Assembly (NCBI GenBank): GCA_018136815.1
Contig: CM030939.1
Location: forward strand, 4,457,419-4,521,418
Source of the DNA: Isochrysis galbana
Taxonomy: Eukaryota > Haptophyta > Isochrysidales > Isochrysidaceae
Direction: 5' to 3'
Length of the DNA: 64,000 nt
Shown here: one piece after another, positions 20,254 through 31,421 of the stretch
How the letters are laid out: the number at the start of each line of letters is the position of its first letter
Position numbering within the stretch: position 1 is the first letter of the stretch
Position numbers and translations under genes: made by a program
Notes under the pieces: model-generated
What the model saw: only the letters and a program-made list of their open reading frames with translations
Told to the model about the DNA's origin: nothing
Databases searched by the model: none

Positions 20254-21184
20254 TGCCGCCCTCGCCCGCGCTCCTGCATTTGTAAACTTGCTCTGCTCTT
20301 AACCTGGGCGTGCCATGCCCACAGCTCCCAATCTTCACTTCAACCACTACGGTCCACGCTAACTTCGCAGCCCTTGGTTGCCATAGTGAACATGCCGTCG
20401 CCTGTACTCTTTCGCTGCACCGAACTTGATTCGGGCGCCACTCATCGCGGTGATGCTTGTTTCTTCAACGTTATCTTTCCTCCTCGTTGTCTCTTCCTGA
20501 AGGCGCACGGCGCGTTGTGCGTCATCATTTGTATACTTGCTTCCAGCGGTTGTGACCGCGTCGGCCGCCCGCTCTATGCGAGCCCCGTGGCGTGGCGAGC
20601 CCGGCAACGCTTACGCCCACGTTGTGCTCACTCAGCCATACGGTTGCATCGTGCTGCATGCCATTCATATGAAATTGATGCCTTGAGGAAATATAGACGT
20701 GCCCCATGGGCAAAGCCCTTTTCTTACTTGCGTCTTGCGTCGGTTGATTGTTGATTGCAAATTGCAATCGGCTTACTATTAAATTGTACACTCTTATATT
20801 GATGGAATTCCTCGACGGCATAACCTTCGACAGCAAGCACGTCATAAGAAGAATGATCGCGAGATTCACCACGCTTAGGGCGGTCAAACAATTATTATAC
20901 TACCGTTCCATTACTCAGATGTCAAGGAGGCTTTAAACAATAACTGTCAGCTAGACACTAATATTGGGGCCCCGCCAAAGATGTTAGAGGGGAGAGGGTA
21001 CATTGGGGCTTAACATGAACATTTTGTTTCATCTCAATAGTGTGATTCGCACCTACGGACAAAGTCACAAAGAAAGGAATTCTAATCAGTGTCAGTGTCC
21101 TCGAGCACATCACAGATCACGGCGGTGCGGCAAATCATACTCATTCGATCCCTCCACCTCAACGATGCGCGCCAACACCAGGCT
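20254..21184. other. Intergenic
   Basis: No gene is recognised. The motif AGGGCGGTCAAACA occurs at 20877-20890, followed by an A/T-rich stretch. The first part is probably transporter 3' untranslated sequence. Confidence 0.45.
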
Positions 21185-21726
21185 TTAGTTATTGAAGAGA
21201 GCACTAAATTCTTCAGGGGGTGTATTCATGCTGAATGCTTGCTCACAATTGCACAGTGGCAAGGCCACCAGCACCCTTGCGGCATGCCGGCAGACGTTCC
21301 GCCTCAGCCAGCCGCCAGCTGATGATGTTCGGCTGACCTCAGTCGGATAGCGCGGGCCAACATGATACTTCTCCCACAATGCCGCGTGCGCTCGCTGCCA
21401 CTCCTTCCCATGCTTCGGCTCGGGCAGCCGCTCGCGCTCGTATGCTCGTATGCCACAGCAATTGCCGCCTGGCAGTTCGGCGTCAACGACCACTGCCACT
21501 TCTTGGACGGTGGGGCCGCATCCTCCTTGGGCGTGCTGGGCGGCTCAGGAGGCTGCTCGGGAGAAGCAGGACGGCAGCGCCTCACAAAGTCGCCACCGGT
21601 GCGCCTCCCATGCTGCTGGGGCTCGACCACCTTCAGGCGCGCCATGCGGCCCGGCTCTCGCGAGAGAGGCGGAGCGGCGAGAGCTTTCGTGGCAAGGCGA
21701 TCGGCCGTGTAGCTAGGGGGCGCCAA
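21185..21726 (-). CDS. Possible small gene, unknown function
   Basis: Two overlapping minus-strand frames (21304-21726 and 21185-21499) could be exons of one gene or chance frames. The second contains KHGKEWQRAHAALWEKYHVG, which looks protein-like (amphipathic, aromatic). The first is Pro/Arg-rich. I recognise no family. A splice between them is plausible but unproven. Confidence 0.25.
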
Positions 21727-22335
21727 AATCGTGTTTGATCAATACTGAAAATATAATATTCGGACGCCCTTGGTGGCTTTGGGTGCCAGATTTTTTGGTG
21801 GTCTTTCGCCCCAGTGTACCCGCTATTCCCCTCTCCACACGAATTTCTTTTATGTCAACTTTACTGTCCCTATTTTGGCGATGCGGTTCAGTAATGGAAC
21901 GGAGGTAGTAAGGGGTAAAAAAATGACCATCTCAGAATTGAGGAAATTTGAGGATTTTTCATTTTTCACCGGTAGAAAGTTCCCAATACACCAATACACC
22001 CAACTAGCACATATCCGGGGTCCATTAGGACCCGCCCCCCCCCCCCCCCCCTTGGGCCCCCACAACAAAATGTAATCAAAAAATGACAGAAGACGCTAAC
22101 ATCGCAAAAGCTTGAGCAAAGCTCATCTTCAAGTCGAAACCGGGCGCGCTGCGTGCCCGTTTTCCGTTTTCGACGATCCATCCGGATGGGGGACCCCACC
22201 AGATACCCAACACACAGGTCCCACCCGCATGGTCACGCCAATCGGGCAGGCCGCGCTTCGAAACCTCGTCGAAATCAGCCATCCGCCGAGCCCATTGAAC
22301 GTTGAGCCGTCGCCGAGGGAGGCTCCCGTGCGTCG

Positions 22336-22455
22336 TTCGCAATGCCCATAGTCACGCTTCCCAACATGGGTCCCGAGGAAAGCTCCATGAGCTCCCCGCA
22401 AGAACCGCGTTCAGCGCTAGCTGCCGCCGCGCGCCCTCGCAGGGCGGTGGAACGT
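22336..22455 (+). repeat. Dispersed short frame with SSMSSPQEPRSALAA, copy 1
   Basis: A short frame starting near 22342 contains GPEESSMSSPQEPRSALAA. Nearly the same peptide is encoded at 35817-35940 and a diverged form at 43838-44030. It may be the opening of a retroelement gag-like gene, treated here only as a fossil fragment. A family B copy follows within a few bases. Confidence 0.4.
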
Positions 22456-22465
22456 GGGGAACGCG

Positions 22466-23060
22466 AACTAAGTTTATACTTGGTTCACCCATGGCGGGGC
22501 ACGAGCCCCCCCCTCTCTCCACTCCTCCCCCGCCATGGGGGAGGAACCACCCACTCTCCTGGCATGCCTGATGGCTTGCCAGGAGAACACTGCCATGCTG
22601 ACCCATCCCTCTCCCCACAGGCACGCCTGATTCGCCCGCCCTGGCCTGTCGTGGCCAGCCCATCCCTCTGACCAGCCCCTCCTCCCCCTGGGCCCCCCTG
22701 ATCAGGACCCCCCAGCCAGCTCCAGTCGACTGGCAGGGGCTCGAGAGCCAGCGATGGAGAGGCAGGAGGGGCCAGGGCCATGCCCCAGCCTCACCTGCCC
22801 CCTGAGCTGCGCTCCCAGGCCCCTGCTGGCCTCCTGGGGACCTGAAGAGGGGCCGCAGGCGCGCGCCATGGGCCCCCGCCGCAGGGAAGAGAGGAGGAAA
22901 AGGGAAGAGGGAGGGGAGGGGGGAGTGGCAGCTCTCCCCTCCGGCGTTTACGTGTCTTCTCGCCCCGTTTGGGTAAGAGAAGACGGGGGCGCCAGAACCA
23001 GGAGGGAAGGGCCGCGGCTCGCCGCGGCCACTCGCTCTTGCGAGGAGAGATTAGCGTTTC
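22466..23060 (+). mobile_element. Short retroposon, family B-like copy
   Basis: This copy opens with AACTAAGTTTATACTTGG and the CACGAGCCCCCCCCTCTC block of family B. Its internal hairpin differs in sequence: GTCTTCTC (22954-22961) pairs with GAGAAGAC (22977-22984), where other copies carry AGTCCCG/CGGGACT. The 3' module is not recognisable. It is either a subfamily or a recombinant. Confidence 0.6.
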
Positions 23061-23740
23061 TGGGCTCCTATTCATGAGTGCCCCCCCCCCCCTGCGTTGT
23101 TTTTACCCGAAAGGGGTTTTCCCCCAGCGTGGACTCGAGGAGAGGACGTGCTGGGGTGCGCGGGGTCGGTGCGTGCACTGGGGGGAGGACGAATATCGGG
23201 GGGAGGGGGCGGTGCCCCCTCCCCCCGGTAGCACTCGGACACCTGGCTCGTCAGGCATGGCGGGATTCCGGGACGGAAAAGTTGTGTCCAATTAGCTAGT
23301 GGGGTTGGCTAGGATATAACATTAATTATTTTATGTTTTTATATAACGTGGGGAACGCACGAATGCCGTGCGCCGACGCCACGTGCGGGGAAGTCACAAG
23401 TGTCAGAACGGGGACGGTAGAAGTCCCGCACCTTCAATCTTCTCCAAGAGTGAAATCAGCCTTGCTCTGACACCCTCCACCCGCAGCAAGAATTTTTTTG
23501 GAAGCCGCGAGCGGTGAGACATGTGAATAGTTCGGTTAGGTGTTGGAGTGACAGAATGCATGCTATAAATTTACACTGTCGGTATCAATGAGAATGAGAG
23601 TCCACAGACAACACGCAATGCCGCATGCCGCATCGCACCACGCACCACGCACCTCACGTCGGAGTCTCCACGTCAACACCGCCGATGCGCGTCACCAAGG
23701 ACGATCTACATGAAGTGTGAATGAATGGCGCGACGTGTCT
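23061..23740. other. Intergenic, repeat-derived
   Basis: No gene is seen. Around 23420-23490 the sequence GTCCCGCACCTTCAATCTTCTCCAAGAG and CAGCCTTGCTCTGACA echoes the fragment at 35905-35935. The last part is the EF-hand gene's 3' flank. Confidence 0.4.
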
Positions 23741-24769
23741 TCACAACCCGAAGAGGTCAAAGACGGATTTGACCCAATCAGTCGCTTGCGCCGGCTGCAC
23801 GGAATCCCGAGGTTCCCTCGCCATGAGGACTTGTCGAAGCTCCGCCCATTGCCTAAGCTCTTTGAGGAGTGCAGTATGCCGTATTCCGCGAGGCTCGTGA
23901 GGCACGCAATCAAAGATATAGCTGACCCATCCCTGCGTGTAAGCATCATCCCACCCGAGGCGCGCACGCTGTACTTGCAACGCCGCGCGCAGCTCTTCGC
24001 GAGAGAGCAGCCCATCTCCATCGCGATCAAATAATGCCCACAAGAATCGGAACTGGTCTTCGAGCGCTTCCGCCTCCTCGAAGCTGCGGAAGACGAGGTA
24101 CTCCTCAAAGTTTAGGCCGCAGGCGCCTCCTGCATCTTCGGTCGAGTCAACGAGCTCCGCCGCCGCCGTGTCCAATAGAATGAAGCTCCACGTCGCACTC
24201 TGCACTTCAGGCGTCACATGGCGCATGAACGTCTTGCAGGCGCGCCCTAGCGACAGCGTATATTCACCTCCACTGGCCTCGATAAACTCACCCCACAGGC
24301 GCTGCACACTAGCGTCCGGGAGGTGCCATCGCGCCGCCAAATCCTCCAGTGTCTGTGTCGGGGTCGGAAGCTCCCCGCCTGCACGCGCTGCCACTCCCGC
24401 AAAGCAGCGCAATAGCACAGGTGGCGTACCCTGCTGTGTCTGCTGGCGCAGCCGGAGCTTGCGCAGGGCCTGCGCGTTTGCGCGTTGCTGCAACATAGCG
24501 TGGTACACATTCCTGCTCTGGTACGCCTCGTTCTCGTCGCTCAGGTCGAGGTTGTGCAGTGAACTCTGGTTGATCCGCTGCGCCTCGTCTGCGAGAGCAC
24601 GTGCAATCACCTCAGCGGCGAGCTGAAACTTGCCCTGCAGCTCGAGCTCGCGCGCGGCCTCGTGGGCAAGTCGTACCGAGATCGACGCATCCGACGGAAG
24701 GTCCGCCAGGTCCGCCTCCACCTCGTCTAGCAGCTGGGCGTAAGGGTGCGGCTCAGCGCGCCGCGTCAT
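23741..24769 (-). CDS. EF-hand calcium-binding protein
   Basis: One uninterrupted frame encodes 342 residues. Residues 248-259 form a canonical EF loop, DRDGDGLLSREE, with the flanking FRFLWALF and LRAALQ helices. All calcium-ligand positions are acceptable. A second, degenerate hand probably pairs with it (LNFEEYLVFRSFEEAEALE, about 213-231). The N-terminal half is helical and charged. I do not recognise a named family. The start at 24769 is the first Met. The divergent IQ-protein gene starts 440 bases away and they may share a promoter. There are no introns. Confidence 0.7.
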   Translation of the reverse strand: MTRRAEPHPYAQLLDEVEADLADLPSDASISVRLAHEAARELELQGKFQLAAEVIARALADEAQRINQSSLHNLDLSDENEAYQSRNVYHAMLQQRANAQALRKLRLRQQTQQGTPPVLLRCFAGVAARAGGELPTPTQTLEDLAARWHLPDASVQRLWGEFIEASGGEYTLSLGRACKTFMRHVTPEVQSATWSFILLDTAAAELVDSTEDAGGACGLNFEEYLVFRSFEEAEALEDQFRFLWALFDRDGDGLLSREELRAALQVQRARLGWDDAYTQGWVSYIFDCVPHEPRGIRHTALLKELRQWAELRQVLMAREPRDSVQPAQATDWVKSVFDLFGL

Positions 24770-25208
24770 CGCGCTCCGACCGAGCCGAACGTCGCTCTCC
24801 CTCCATCTCCTCCACTTCTCTTTCTCCCCTCTCTTCTCTCTCTCTTTCTTTCTTCTCTCTCTCTCTGCTTCTCTCGTCGCTTGCGGAGGGGGTGGCTGCT
24901 CTTCTCTCTGTCTTTTTACGTACTCACTACTCCCTACTCTAAAACAGAAAAATACATATTGAGGTTGTACGAGGGAGTGCCCTCTCTACAAAAGAAGGCA
25001 ATTGGCTTCCCCAGTCCACTTCCCTCCCCCCCCCTTGCGCCGCTGCTCGACACCCTCTACCCGCCGGCGGTGCCCCCCTCCCCCCCTCTTCCCTCTTCCC
25101 TCTTCCCTCTTTCATCCCCCTCCCCTCCCCTTCCCCTACTCCACTCCGTTGACGCAAGCTCATAGTCTTCCCTCGTTGTACGTGGGCCGCGGCGTGGTCC
25201 TCCTCGCC

Positions 25209-26591
25209 ATGATTGAGCTCGGTGGGTGCGTCCACTGCGCAAAGAATCTGCTCGGCGCTCACCGCCTCGAGCGGATGGAGGAGGTGCTGGCTGAGACGCG
25301 CCGAGAGCTGCTCTCCCTGCGCCGAGAGCTGCGTGCCAGCACGAGGGAGCTTGAGAAGGCGAGGCAGAAGCTGGCACAGGAGGAACTTCTGCGGGAGCAG
25401 CAGCAGCAGCGCGAGCGCAAGCTGATGCGCGAGCTGCAACAGATACGTGAGGACCAACAGTTACGCGAGGAGAAGTTGCTGCGGGAGCAGCAGCTGCGGG
25501 AGCAGCTGCAGCTTCGGGAGCAGCAGCTGTTGCGGGAGCAGTTGCAGCTACGGGAACGACTCCAGCTACGGGAACTGTTGCACCTACGGGAGCAAGAGCA
25601 ACGGAGAGAGGAGGAGGAGGAGCGTGAGGATCAACGGCATCAGGAGCAGCAAGTTGTGCTGAAGCAGAAGCGGAACGAAGAACAGCGGTCGCAAGTACGT
25701 CATGATATGCAGTCAGATAATCCTCATCCAGAGCAGCCGCATGTTTCACAAATTGAGCGGGAACTTTCTGGATCACAGAAGGAAAGTGGAAGGCAGGATG
25801 TTACGCCTAAAAACAGCCAAGCTGCTTCAGCTGCATGTGAACCTGACACCCTGACTTTGATGAAGCCTGGTGCACATGGCGGGACAGCCTGGCCGCCGGG
25901 AGCCCAGGACCATGCAGCAGCCACAGCTGGGCTGGGCAGCCGTCAGGAAAACAGGCTACTCTCAAAGTCTATGGAAACGTCACAATACCCTCGTAAGACT
26001 ACCAGGACTCGCAATATGACAGGGAGGAGCTTGACTCCATCTCCATCCCAAAAGAAACATTCTGGGGCTTCACTCAGGACACCACTTGCATCGCGTCCAA
26101 GTGCTAATATGATTGAGAGCCCCTCATCAGCCAAGAAGGTGTATGCTCAAATTATGGCAACTCCGGGCTCGACTATTAAAGGGCCCCGTCTGAACTCTGC
26201 CTCCGCCATAAGCACGAAAGTTCTCGTGTCACCATCAATGCGTAGCGAAAAGCAAGGCGATGGCAAAGGAACAAACGTACTGCGAAGTAGCTCATCAAAT
26301 GGGTCAGCGTCACGGCGCCCCCCACGCGTACAGCCATCACCGGCAGCACGCGTGGGCGCGCCGCCTCAGCGGCGCCCAAGAACCAAACTGCAAACCATGC
26401 AGACGGGCCCTTGGGCGACATCTGCTCTGGAGGGGCTTAGGAGGGTGCAGTCTCGAAAGGAACTCACCAAAAAAGCTGCAACGAAGCTGCAGGCCGTTGT
26501 TCGCGGCAATGCGGCCCGCGGTATCGCGACGCGCAAATGGATTGAAGCACAGTGCGGTTCTTTAACTGCATCCTTCGATTTGTCCTTGTAG
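25209..26591 (+). CDS. Coiled-coil protein with a C-terminal IQ motif
   Basis: The frame encodes about 460 residues from the Met at 25209. Residues 20-160 are a long charged coiled coil with repeated LREQ/LQLRE units, encoded by a degenerate short repeat rich in CGGGAGCAG. The middle is Ser/Pro-rich and probably disordered. Residues about 420-444 read KKAATKLQAVVRGNAARG followed by IATRKW, close to an IQ calmodulin-binding motif. The N-terminus has a CVHC pair. It may be a cytoskeletal or ciliary scaffold. A long pyrimidine tract lies just upstream on the sense strand. The frame is open above 25209, but that part encodes low-complexity Pro/Ser. Confidence 0.65.
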   Translation: MIELGGCVHCAKNLLGAHRLERMEEVLAETRRELLSLRRELRASTRELEKARQKLAQEELLREQQQQRERKLMRELQQIREDQQLREEKLLREQQLREQLQLREQQLLREQLQLRERLQLRELLHLREQEQRREEEEEREDQRHQEQQVVLKQKRNEEQRSQVRHDMQSDNPHPEQPHVSQIERELSGSQKESGRQDVTPKNSQAASAACEPDTLTLMKPGAHGGTAWPPGAQDHAAATAGLGSRQENRLLSKSMETSQYPRKTTRTRNMTGRSLTPSPSQKKHSGASLRTPLASRPSANMIESPSSAKKVYAQIMATPGSTIKGPRLNSASAISTKVLVSPSMRSEKQGDGKGTNVLRSSSSNGSASRRPPRVQPSPAARVGAPPQRRPRTKLQTMQTGPWATSALEGLRRVQSRKELTKKAATKLQAVVRGNAARGIATRKWIEAQCGSLTASFDLSL

Positions 26592-26929
26592 TCGATGTGA
26601 GCCAAAACCACTGCAACACATCGCAATCAGCCTGCCATGATATATTAAAGATAATTATAAGGTCAAAGAATTGTAAGGTCAAAGTGTTGAGCCGAGCCTT
26701 TAGACATCAATTGCGGGCTAGAGGGCATCAACGGCGACCCCGCCCTCTAGGCTTTAGCGCGCAAGAGGGTGCAACCTCAGGTTTGGTTGTTTTTTCGGCA
26801 ACTACCCCCATGTGGACGGTATAAGTTCTACTTGGAGGACCCCCTCATTAAAGTACAAAAGTGCAAGTAGGTTTCACTTGTCGCCTTCAAGCAGCAAGTA
26901 TACTGGCATGCCTGCCTCCTGTTGTATTT
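26592..26929. other. Intergenic
   Basis: I recognise nothing beyond the 3' flank of the IQ-protein gene. Confidence 0.45.
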
Positions 26930-28090
26930 CATTTTCTTATGAGTGCGCTGACGGAATTTTGGGTCACTTCATGCAGGGCATGCGCATGCGCAGAACCCCC
27001 ATGGCTATCTGGGCCACGGCGGCTTCTTCTTGCTGCTCTTGCTTCTTGGGAGATGATGGCTTCTTTTATTTGGGTGATGATGGCTTCTATTTGGGAGACG
27101 GCGGCTTCTTCTTGGGAACTTGGGAGGCGGCGGCTTCTTCGTGGGAGGCGGCGGCGTCTTCGCGGGAGGCGCGGGGCTGAACCGCGCCTCCTCGCCCGTG
27201 ATTTATCGATTCGCCCCGCGGTGAACACTGTTTCTTAATGTAAACACCCACAAAACCACACAGTCATCTTGGGTGGCGTGGCATGTGGCGCGGCGGCGTC
27301 TTTCTTTGGATTCTTTTCGGTGGACCGCTTGTTCAGGAATTTCCACAAGCACAAGAGAAGGATCACACATACTGCGAGCACGATGACTCCGAGCAAAAAT
27401 GCGGCCCCCTTTGCGAATATTTTAGTTACTTCCGATTGAAATTCGCTTTTTCGTTTGGCCACTGCTGAGTCCGGATGACACTCGATTTTCAGGGAGCGCA
27501 CGGGTTATTGAGTCCACCCGATAGCCTGTAGGTCGACGTCTTCCCATCGCGCGTCTCCTGAGCTGAGCATCGACGGGCCGTTGATGGGCTTATGTGTTCG
27601 CCTTTCAAGGCGGCCTCGGAGAAGATGGTCATTTTGCATCCCGCCATAACCTGCTCATTCACCTTAGCATAGGCTGCCTCCTTCACTTTCTTCTTCATGC
27701 TCTCAAACATGGCTGAGCCTTCAAGCTCACCAAGCGCCATTGCTAAGCCGTTGCCCATTTGTGCCCCGCAACTTGTAAAGTGCACGCACACAAAGTTGGG
27801 GCAGGTCTTCCGGGTGGCTCCAACTGCCAAACATGGTTGAAAGGATCTTGGCCTTCTTATCCCACATTGAGGAGGACCCAATCTTCCCCACACTTCCGGT
27901 GCGCTCCGATAGCGACGACGCCAAGACGTCGCAACGACGGCGTTCTTGGACATATTTTATATTTTGAGCACCAGTGCTTTTTGTCGGTCTCGAGCCGGCG
28001 CACGATGGCCTCCGCCAACTCCTCCACCCTTTGCTTCAGCTGTGTGATCTCAGCCTCTGCCACATTCAGGGGGTCGCTGCGCATGAGCTT
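26930..28090 (-). pseudogene. Fossil of a possibly virus-derived gene cluster
   Basis: Several short minus-strand frames lie head to tail. One has a strong single membrane segment followed by a basic tail, one contains a Met-Gly start that could suit N-myristoylation, and one has a short coiled coil. The left part is a degenerate Pro/Lys-coding tandem repeat. Small myristoylated membrane proteins and basic Pro/Lys proteins are common in large DNA viruses and related elements, so a viral origin is possible but only inferred. The region looks broken, with a few breaks, and old. Confidence 0.25.
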
Positions 28091-28700
28091 GGGGTTGGGA
28101 GGCTGATGGCTACCGGCCGCACAACACTTTTTCTTCGTGCTCGTGGGAATTGAGGGGAAAAAAGTCGTTTACTAATAGAAAGTGTAGGGCCGGTGCACCA
28201 GAGTCGGGGGGCAAACCTCGCGCGGAAGCGACGGCGAGAGGGCGGTGCAACTGGAGAACGCACCCGTCGGACAAGAGTAATTGATTTTACATGGTTAAAA
28301 ATGCCTTTTTACAAAGGTTTTCGCTGAGGAACACATGCTCTTATATCAATATCAAATGGCGTACCCACTGCGGTCACTAGCATGAAACGCCCTCAAACCA
28401 GAATTTTTTTCTCCCTACTGATTTTCACTTTTCGCGAAGAAACCGCGGAACGCGGGACTGTCGGAGCTCGCGAGGGGGTGGAGCGGGGTTCTTTTTTTTT
28501 TCATGCCCGGCCCCCTTTTTTGCCACAGTGACCGCGCATCCAGAGTCTAGGCGGCGCGAATGCACATGAGTTACCCCATGTCATCTACACACAGCTGCAC
28601 ACTTCCGCCGTGACATACCCTGCATCCAGCCAACACCAGCATCATCAAGCTTCTATGCTAGTGCACCTCCCAAGCCTCTTTACCATGCATGATTTGAATT
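28091..28700. other. Intergenic
   Basis: No gene or repeat is recognised. The end nearest 28700 is probably GNAT 3' untranslated sequence. Confidence 0.45.
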
Positions 28701-29483
28701 CTACAAATCATTTAGATAGGCTTGAGTCTCCTGCCCGGGTGTGTCAATGAATGCGAGCCGTTTCTCGAGGGTTAGCTTGGTGATCGTCACGGATCTCCCG
28801 AATAGGACATCACCTACGAGTTTCTTGGCTCTCGAATCCATGTTGACCACGCGATAGCCGAGCCGCGCGTACAATCTTAGTGCAACATCATTGGTGGACT
28901 CCACTTGTATCTGTACCGATCGTTGCCCAGAGGCGAGTGCTGCGTCCTCACATGCCCGTACAAGGGCTTCCCCGACGCCACGACCTCGTGCGCGTTCTTG
29001 GACGGCCAAAGATGCAATATATGGCTTGAGCCGAGTGGCGACGTGCACCGGCGTCCCTACAGGCAGAGAGGTCGCCAGATATGATGACGTGAACATCTCC
29101 ACAAACCCAACTATGCCTCCCTCCTCGTCTGGAACAACGGCGACGAAGACTGCTGTCTTACCATACCGCTCGGAAAGACCGATTACGTGCTCCAAGCGCA
29201 CCAGCGATCTCTGCATAGGATTGAGCTCTCGCGAGAAGACGTCCACGAGCAGCGCGGTTGCCGGCCACATGTCGTCTCTCTCAAACGGGCGGGTGGTGGC
29301 AGCCGCAAGAGAGCCGTCGAGTGCGCAGATGGAGCATCGCGGCGGCGTGCTACCTAAAGCGAATATGCCGCCACCGGACAAAGTGACGGCTGAGCCTTGC
29401 CCCAGCGCGGCGAGTGCCACGAAGGCCACCGACGTTCGGATGGCCGATCGCGGCCGCATTTCCCTCCGCGCCAGCCTCCGCAA
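28701..29483 (-). CDS. GNAT-family N-acetyltransferase, probably organelle-targeted
   Basis: One exon encodes 260 residues. The acetyl-CoA pocket is seen in IASLAVQERARGRGVGEAL (the R/Q-x-x-G-x-G/A motif A of GNAT) preceded by a beta strand. It is followed by SVQIQVESTNDVALRLYARLGY, the usual motif B with its LYARLGY end. The first 50 residues are basic and then hydrophobic (SVAFVALAALGQGSA), which looks like a signal or bipartite plastid presequence. GNAT proteins of this layout acetylate protein N-termini or small amines in plastids. The start at 29483 is the first Met, and the second Met (residue 9) is also possible. A TTAA-flanked MITE ends 30 bases upstream, so the promoter has been displaced or replaced. 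Confidence 0.82.
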   Translation of the reverse strand: MRRLARREMRPRSAIRTSVAFVALAALGQGSAVTLSGGGIFALGSTPPRCSICALDGSLAAATTRPFERDDMWPATALLVDVFSRELNPMQRSLVRLEHVIGLSERYGKTAVFVAVVPDEEGGIVGFVEMFTSSYLATSLPVGTPVHVATRLKPYIASLAVQERARGRGVGEALVRACEDAALASGQRSVQIQVESTNDVALRLYARLGYRVVNMDSRAKKLVGDVLFGRSVTITKLTLEKRLAFIDTPGQETQAYLNDL

Positions 29484-29516
29484 CAGCTCTACTAGAAACT
29501 CTTACTTTTCCTTTAA

Positions 29517-30000
29517 CTCCTTACTGCCGAAGCGCCAAAATTGGCGCTTCCGCCTCGAAAAGTCTCAACCGCTCCCTACAGCGTCAACCCCAGCCCCCCA
29601 GCTCTCAGGGGAGTCTCAGGGACATCCTTCGTCACAGCTGGGTGGGCCTACATTCCATATAGTCGGCCATCTACACGCGAATAGATGAGCAAAGGGGCAA
29701 AAAAAGTGCAGCTCCAATATTGGCGCTTCCAGTATTACGAAAAATATTCCGTTTAGGTAATAGAGTCGAAGCGAGGCGACGGACTGCAACTGTGAGGGCA
29801 TCGCTGTCCCGCGGCGCGCGCCGGGGGGGGGGGGGGGGGGGAGGTGGCGACACACCCAGAAAATATGTTCCACCTTCTGTTCGCTCGTGCCCTCTCACTT
29901 ATCTCTTACTTACACGCAGTTCCTCCTCCCGCACAAGCACAAGCCGCAAAAGATCAAATCCGAAGCGCCAATATTGGCGCTGCGGGCCGGCGGTAAGGAG
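29517..30000. mobile_element. piggyBac-like MITE with TTAA target sites
   Basis: The element is 484 bp and bounded by TTAA at 29513-29516 and 30001-30004. The left end reads CTCCTTACTGCCG. The reverse complement of the right end reads CTCCTTACCGCCG. Just inside each end is a palindrome, GAAGCGCCAA..TTGGCGCTTC (29528-29549 and about 29961-29982), and a third half-copy lies near 29715-29731. A run of G occupies about 29823-29842. No transposase is encoded. Exact TTAA duplication is the hallmark of piggyBac elements. Confidence 0.75.
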
Positions 30001-30004
30001 TTAA

Positions 30005-31080
30005 ATAACTACGAGTACAGGGGAGAAGCAAGGAATGGGAAGAGGGGAACACACCGCGGCCGAGTCATCGTTAGGAGAGTTTGTTGAGCCCTGTTTGGAC
30101 TGAAGAAACAGAAGCACAGGAGTTTTCTTGTATGATGTGCGAGATCTAAGCCTGAGAGTGGCAACGTCGTCTATCGGTGTTTCGGAGAGCGTGGTTCCCT
30201 TTGCGATGTTACCCTTCGTCTACGTACACAATGCTGCTATCTATCACTGGGCCCCAATGGGTAGGGGCTAAACATGGTACCCCGGCCGAGAGGGATAGAG
30301 AAATTTGTCTCCCTTTCGCGCGCGTCTGAGCGCGCGTGCTCTGAGTCTCTACACCCAACACAAGGTTGGACTAAAGACAGAGACCGAACAACTTTTGTCA
30401 TCAAAATGGTTGTTCGAATCCTCGGACCCGCTCAAGGAAGCGGATGTCGGACCCTACGCTTCACCACTCACCACGGGTCCAACAAGCACTGTTGTCGCCT
30501 GCGTCGAGGCAGCGCGTCGATTTCCTAGAAATGCTGAAGCTCAACAGCATTCAAAAAATTCTCTGGTGAACGGGAATCACTTCCAACATTCTCTGAACAA
30601 TATGAACCCCTTTTTACCGTTGGGCGAACGATGAAGATCTCGTGGCACGGTGGTATGTCGGGCTGCCGCAGACGCGCACCCCAAAGAACCTGTTGCTCCC
30701 ATTGCAAGAAGATACGATCACCGAAGTCACCACCTCCTCAGCAGAGGAAGGCGGGAGGACGGGTTTGGGCGAAGGCGAGCGCGACGACGGAGCGGACATG
30801 GCTGGGCGGATCGGGATGGATAGGCTAGGCCTGAGGGAGTGGGGAGGTTTGGTATTGAGGTAGTGTTGAGAACGAGGGACGAGAACGAGAGCGACGAACG
30901 AAGAACGACAGACGGCAGACGGCCAGAGTCCGATGGACCGACGAGACGACACCACACTCACGTCAACACTCTCCACACTTACGGATCCTTATCACGGAAC
31001 GCACAGGAACCTACTGACATACCGAACAAGGAAGAGAATGCCGACAAGAGAGCGACGGGGCGACGGACGATCCGACGATA
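30005..31080. other. Intergenic
   Basis: Around 30268-30300 a piece resembling the SINE 3' end (GGTACCCCGGCCGAGAG) occurs. A 109-codon plus-strand frame (30305-30634) looks somewhat protein-like but matches nothing I know. The rest shows no feature. Confidence 0.35.
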
Positions 31081-31421
31081 GGGGAAAAGGGCTTAGATAT
31101 GGTCGGTGGCCCGCGCCCCCCCCCGGTGATCCGTTCCCCCCTTCCTCCTATGCCTACCGGGCTGGCGGCGTCCTCAGTCCCGACTTCTCCTGTAAACACG
31201 TGCGGGACTTACATATTTTTCGGTGAGCGGAGCCCTCGCTCCGCCCACCCCCTTCTCCGTGCTCTCTCCCCTCTCCTGCAGGCACGCGCGATGGCGCGCC
31301 TGCGACAGGCCTGCAGCTGCCTCTGGCGACCCCTGGAGGCTCCTGGAGGCCAGCTAAGGGGGCAGAGGAGGCTGGGGATGGGCCCTGGCCTCCCCTGCCC
31401 CTCCCTCGCTGGCGCTCCTGG

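Noticed and set aside
30400-30440. TTCGAATCC, resembling a tRNA T-loop
   Set aside because: The flanking bases do not form the T stem, and no acceptor or anticodon arm is found.
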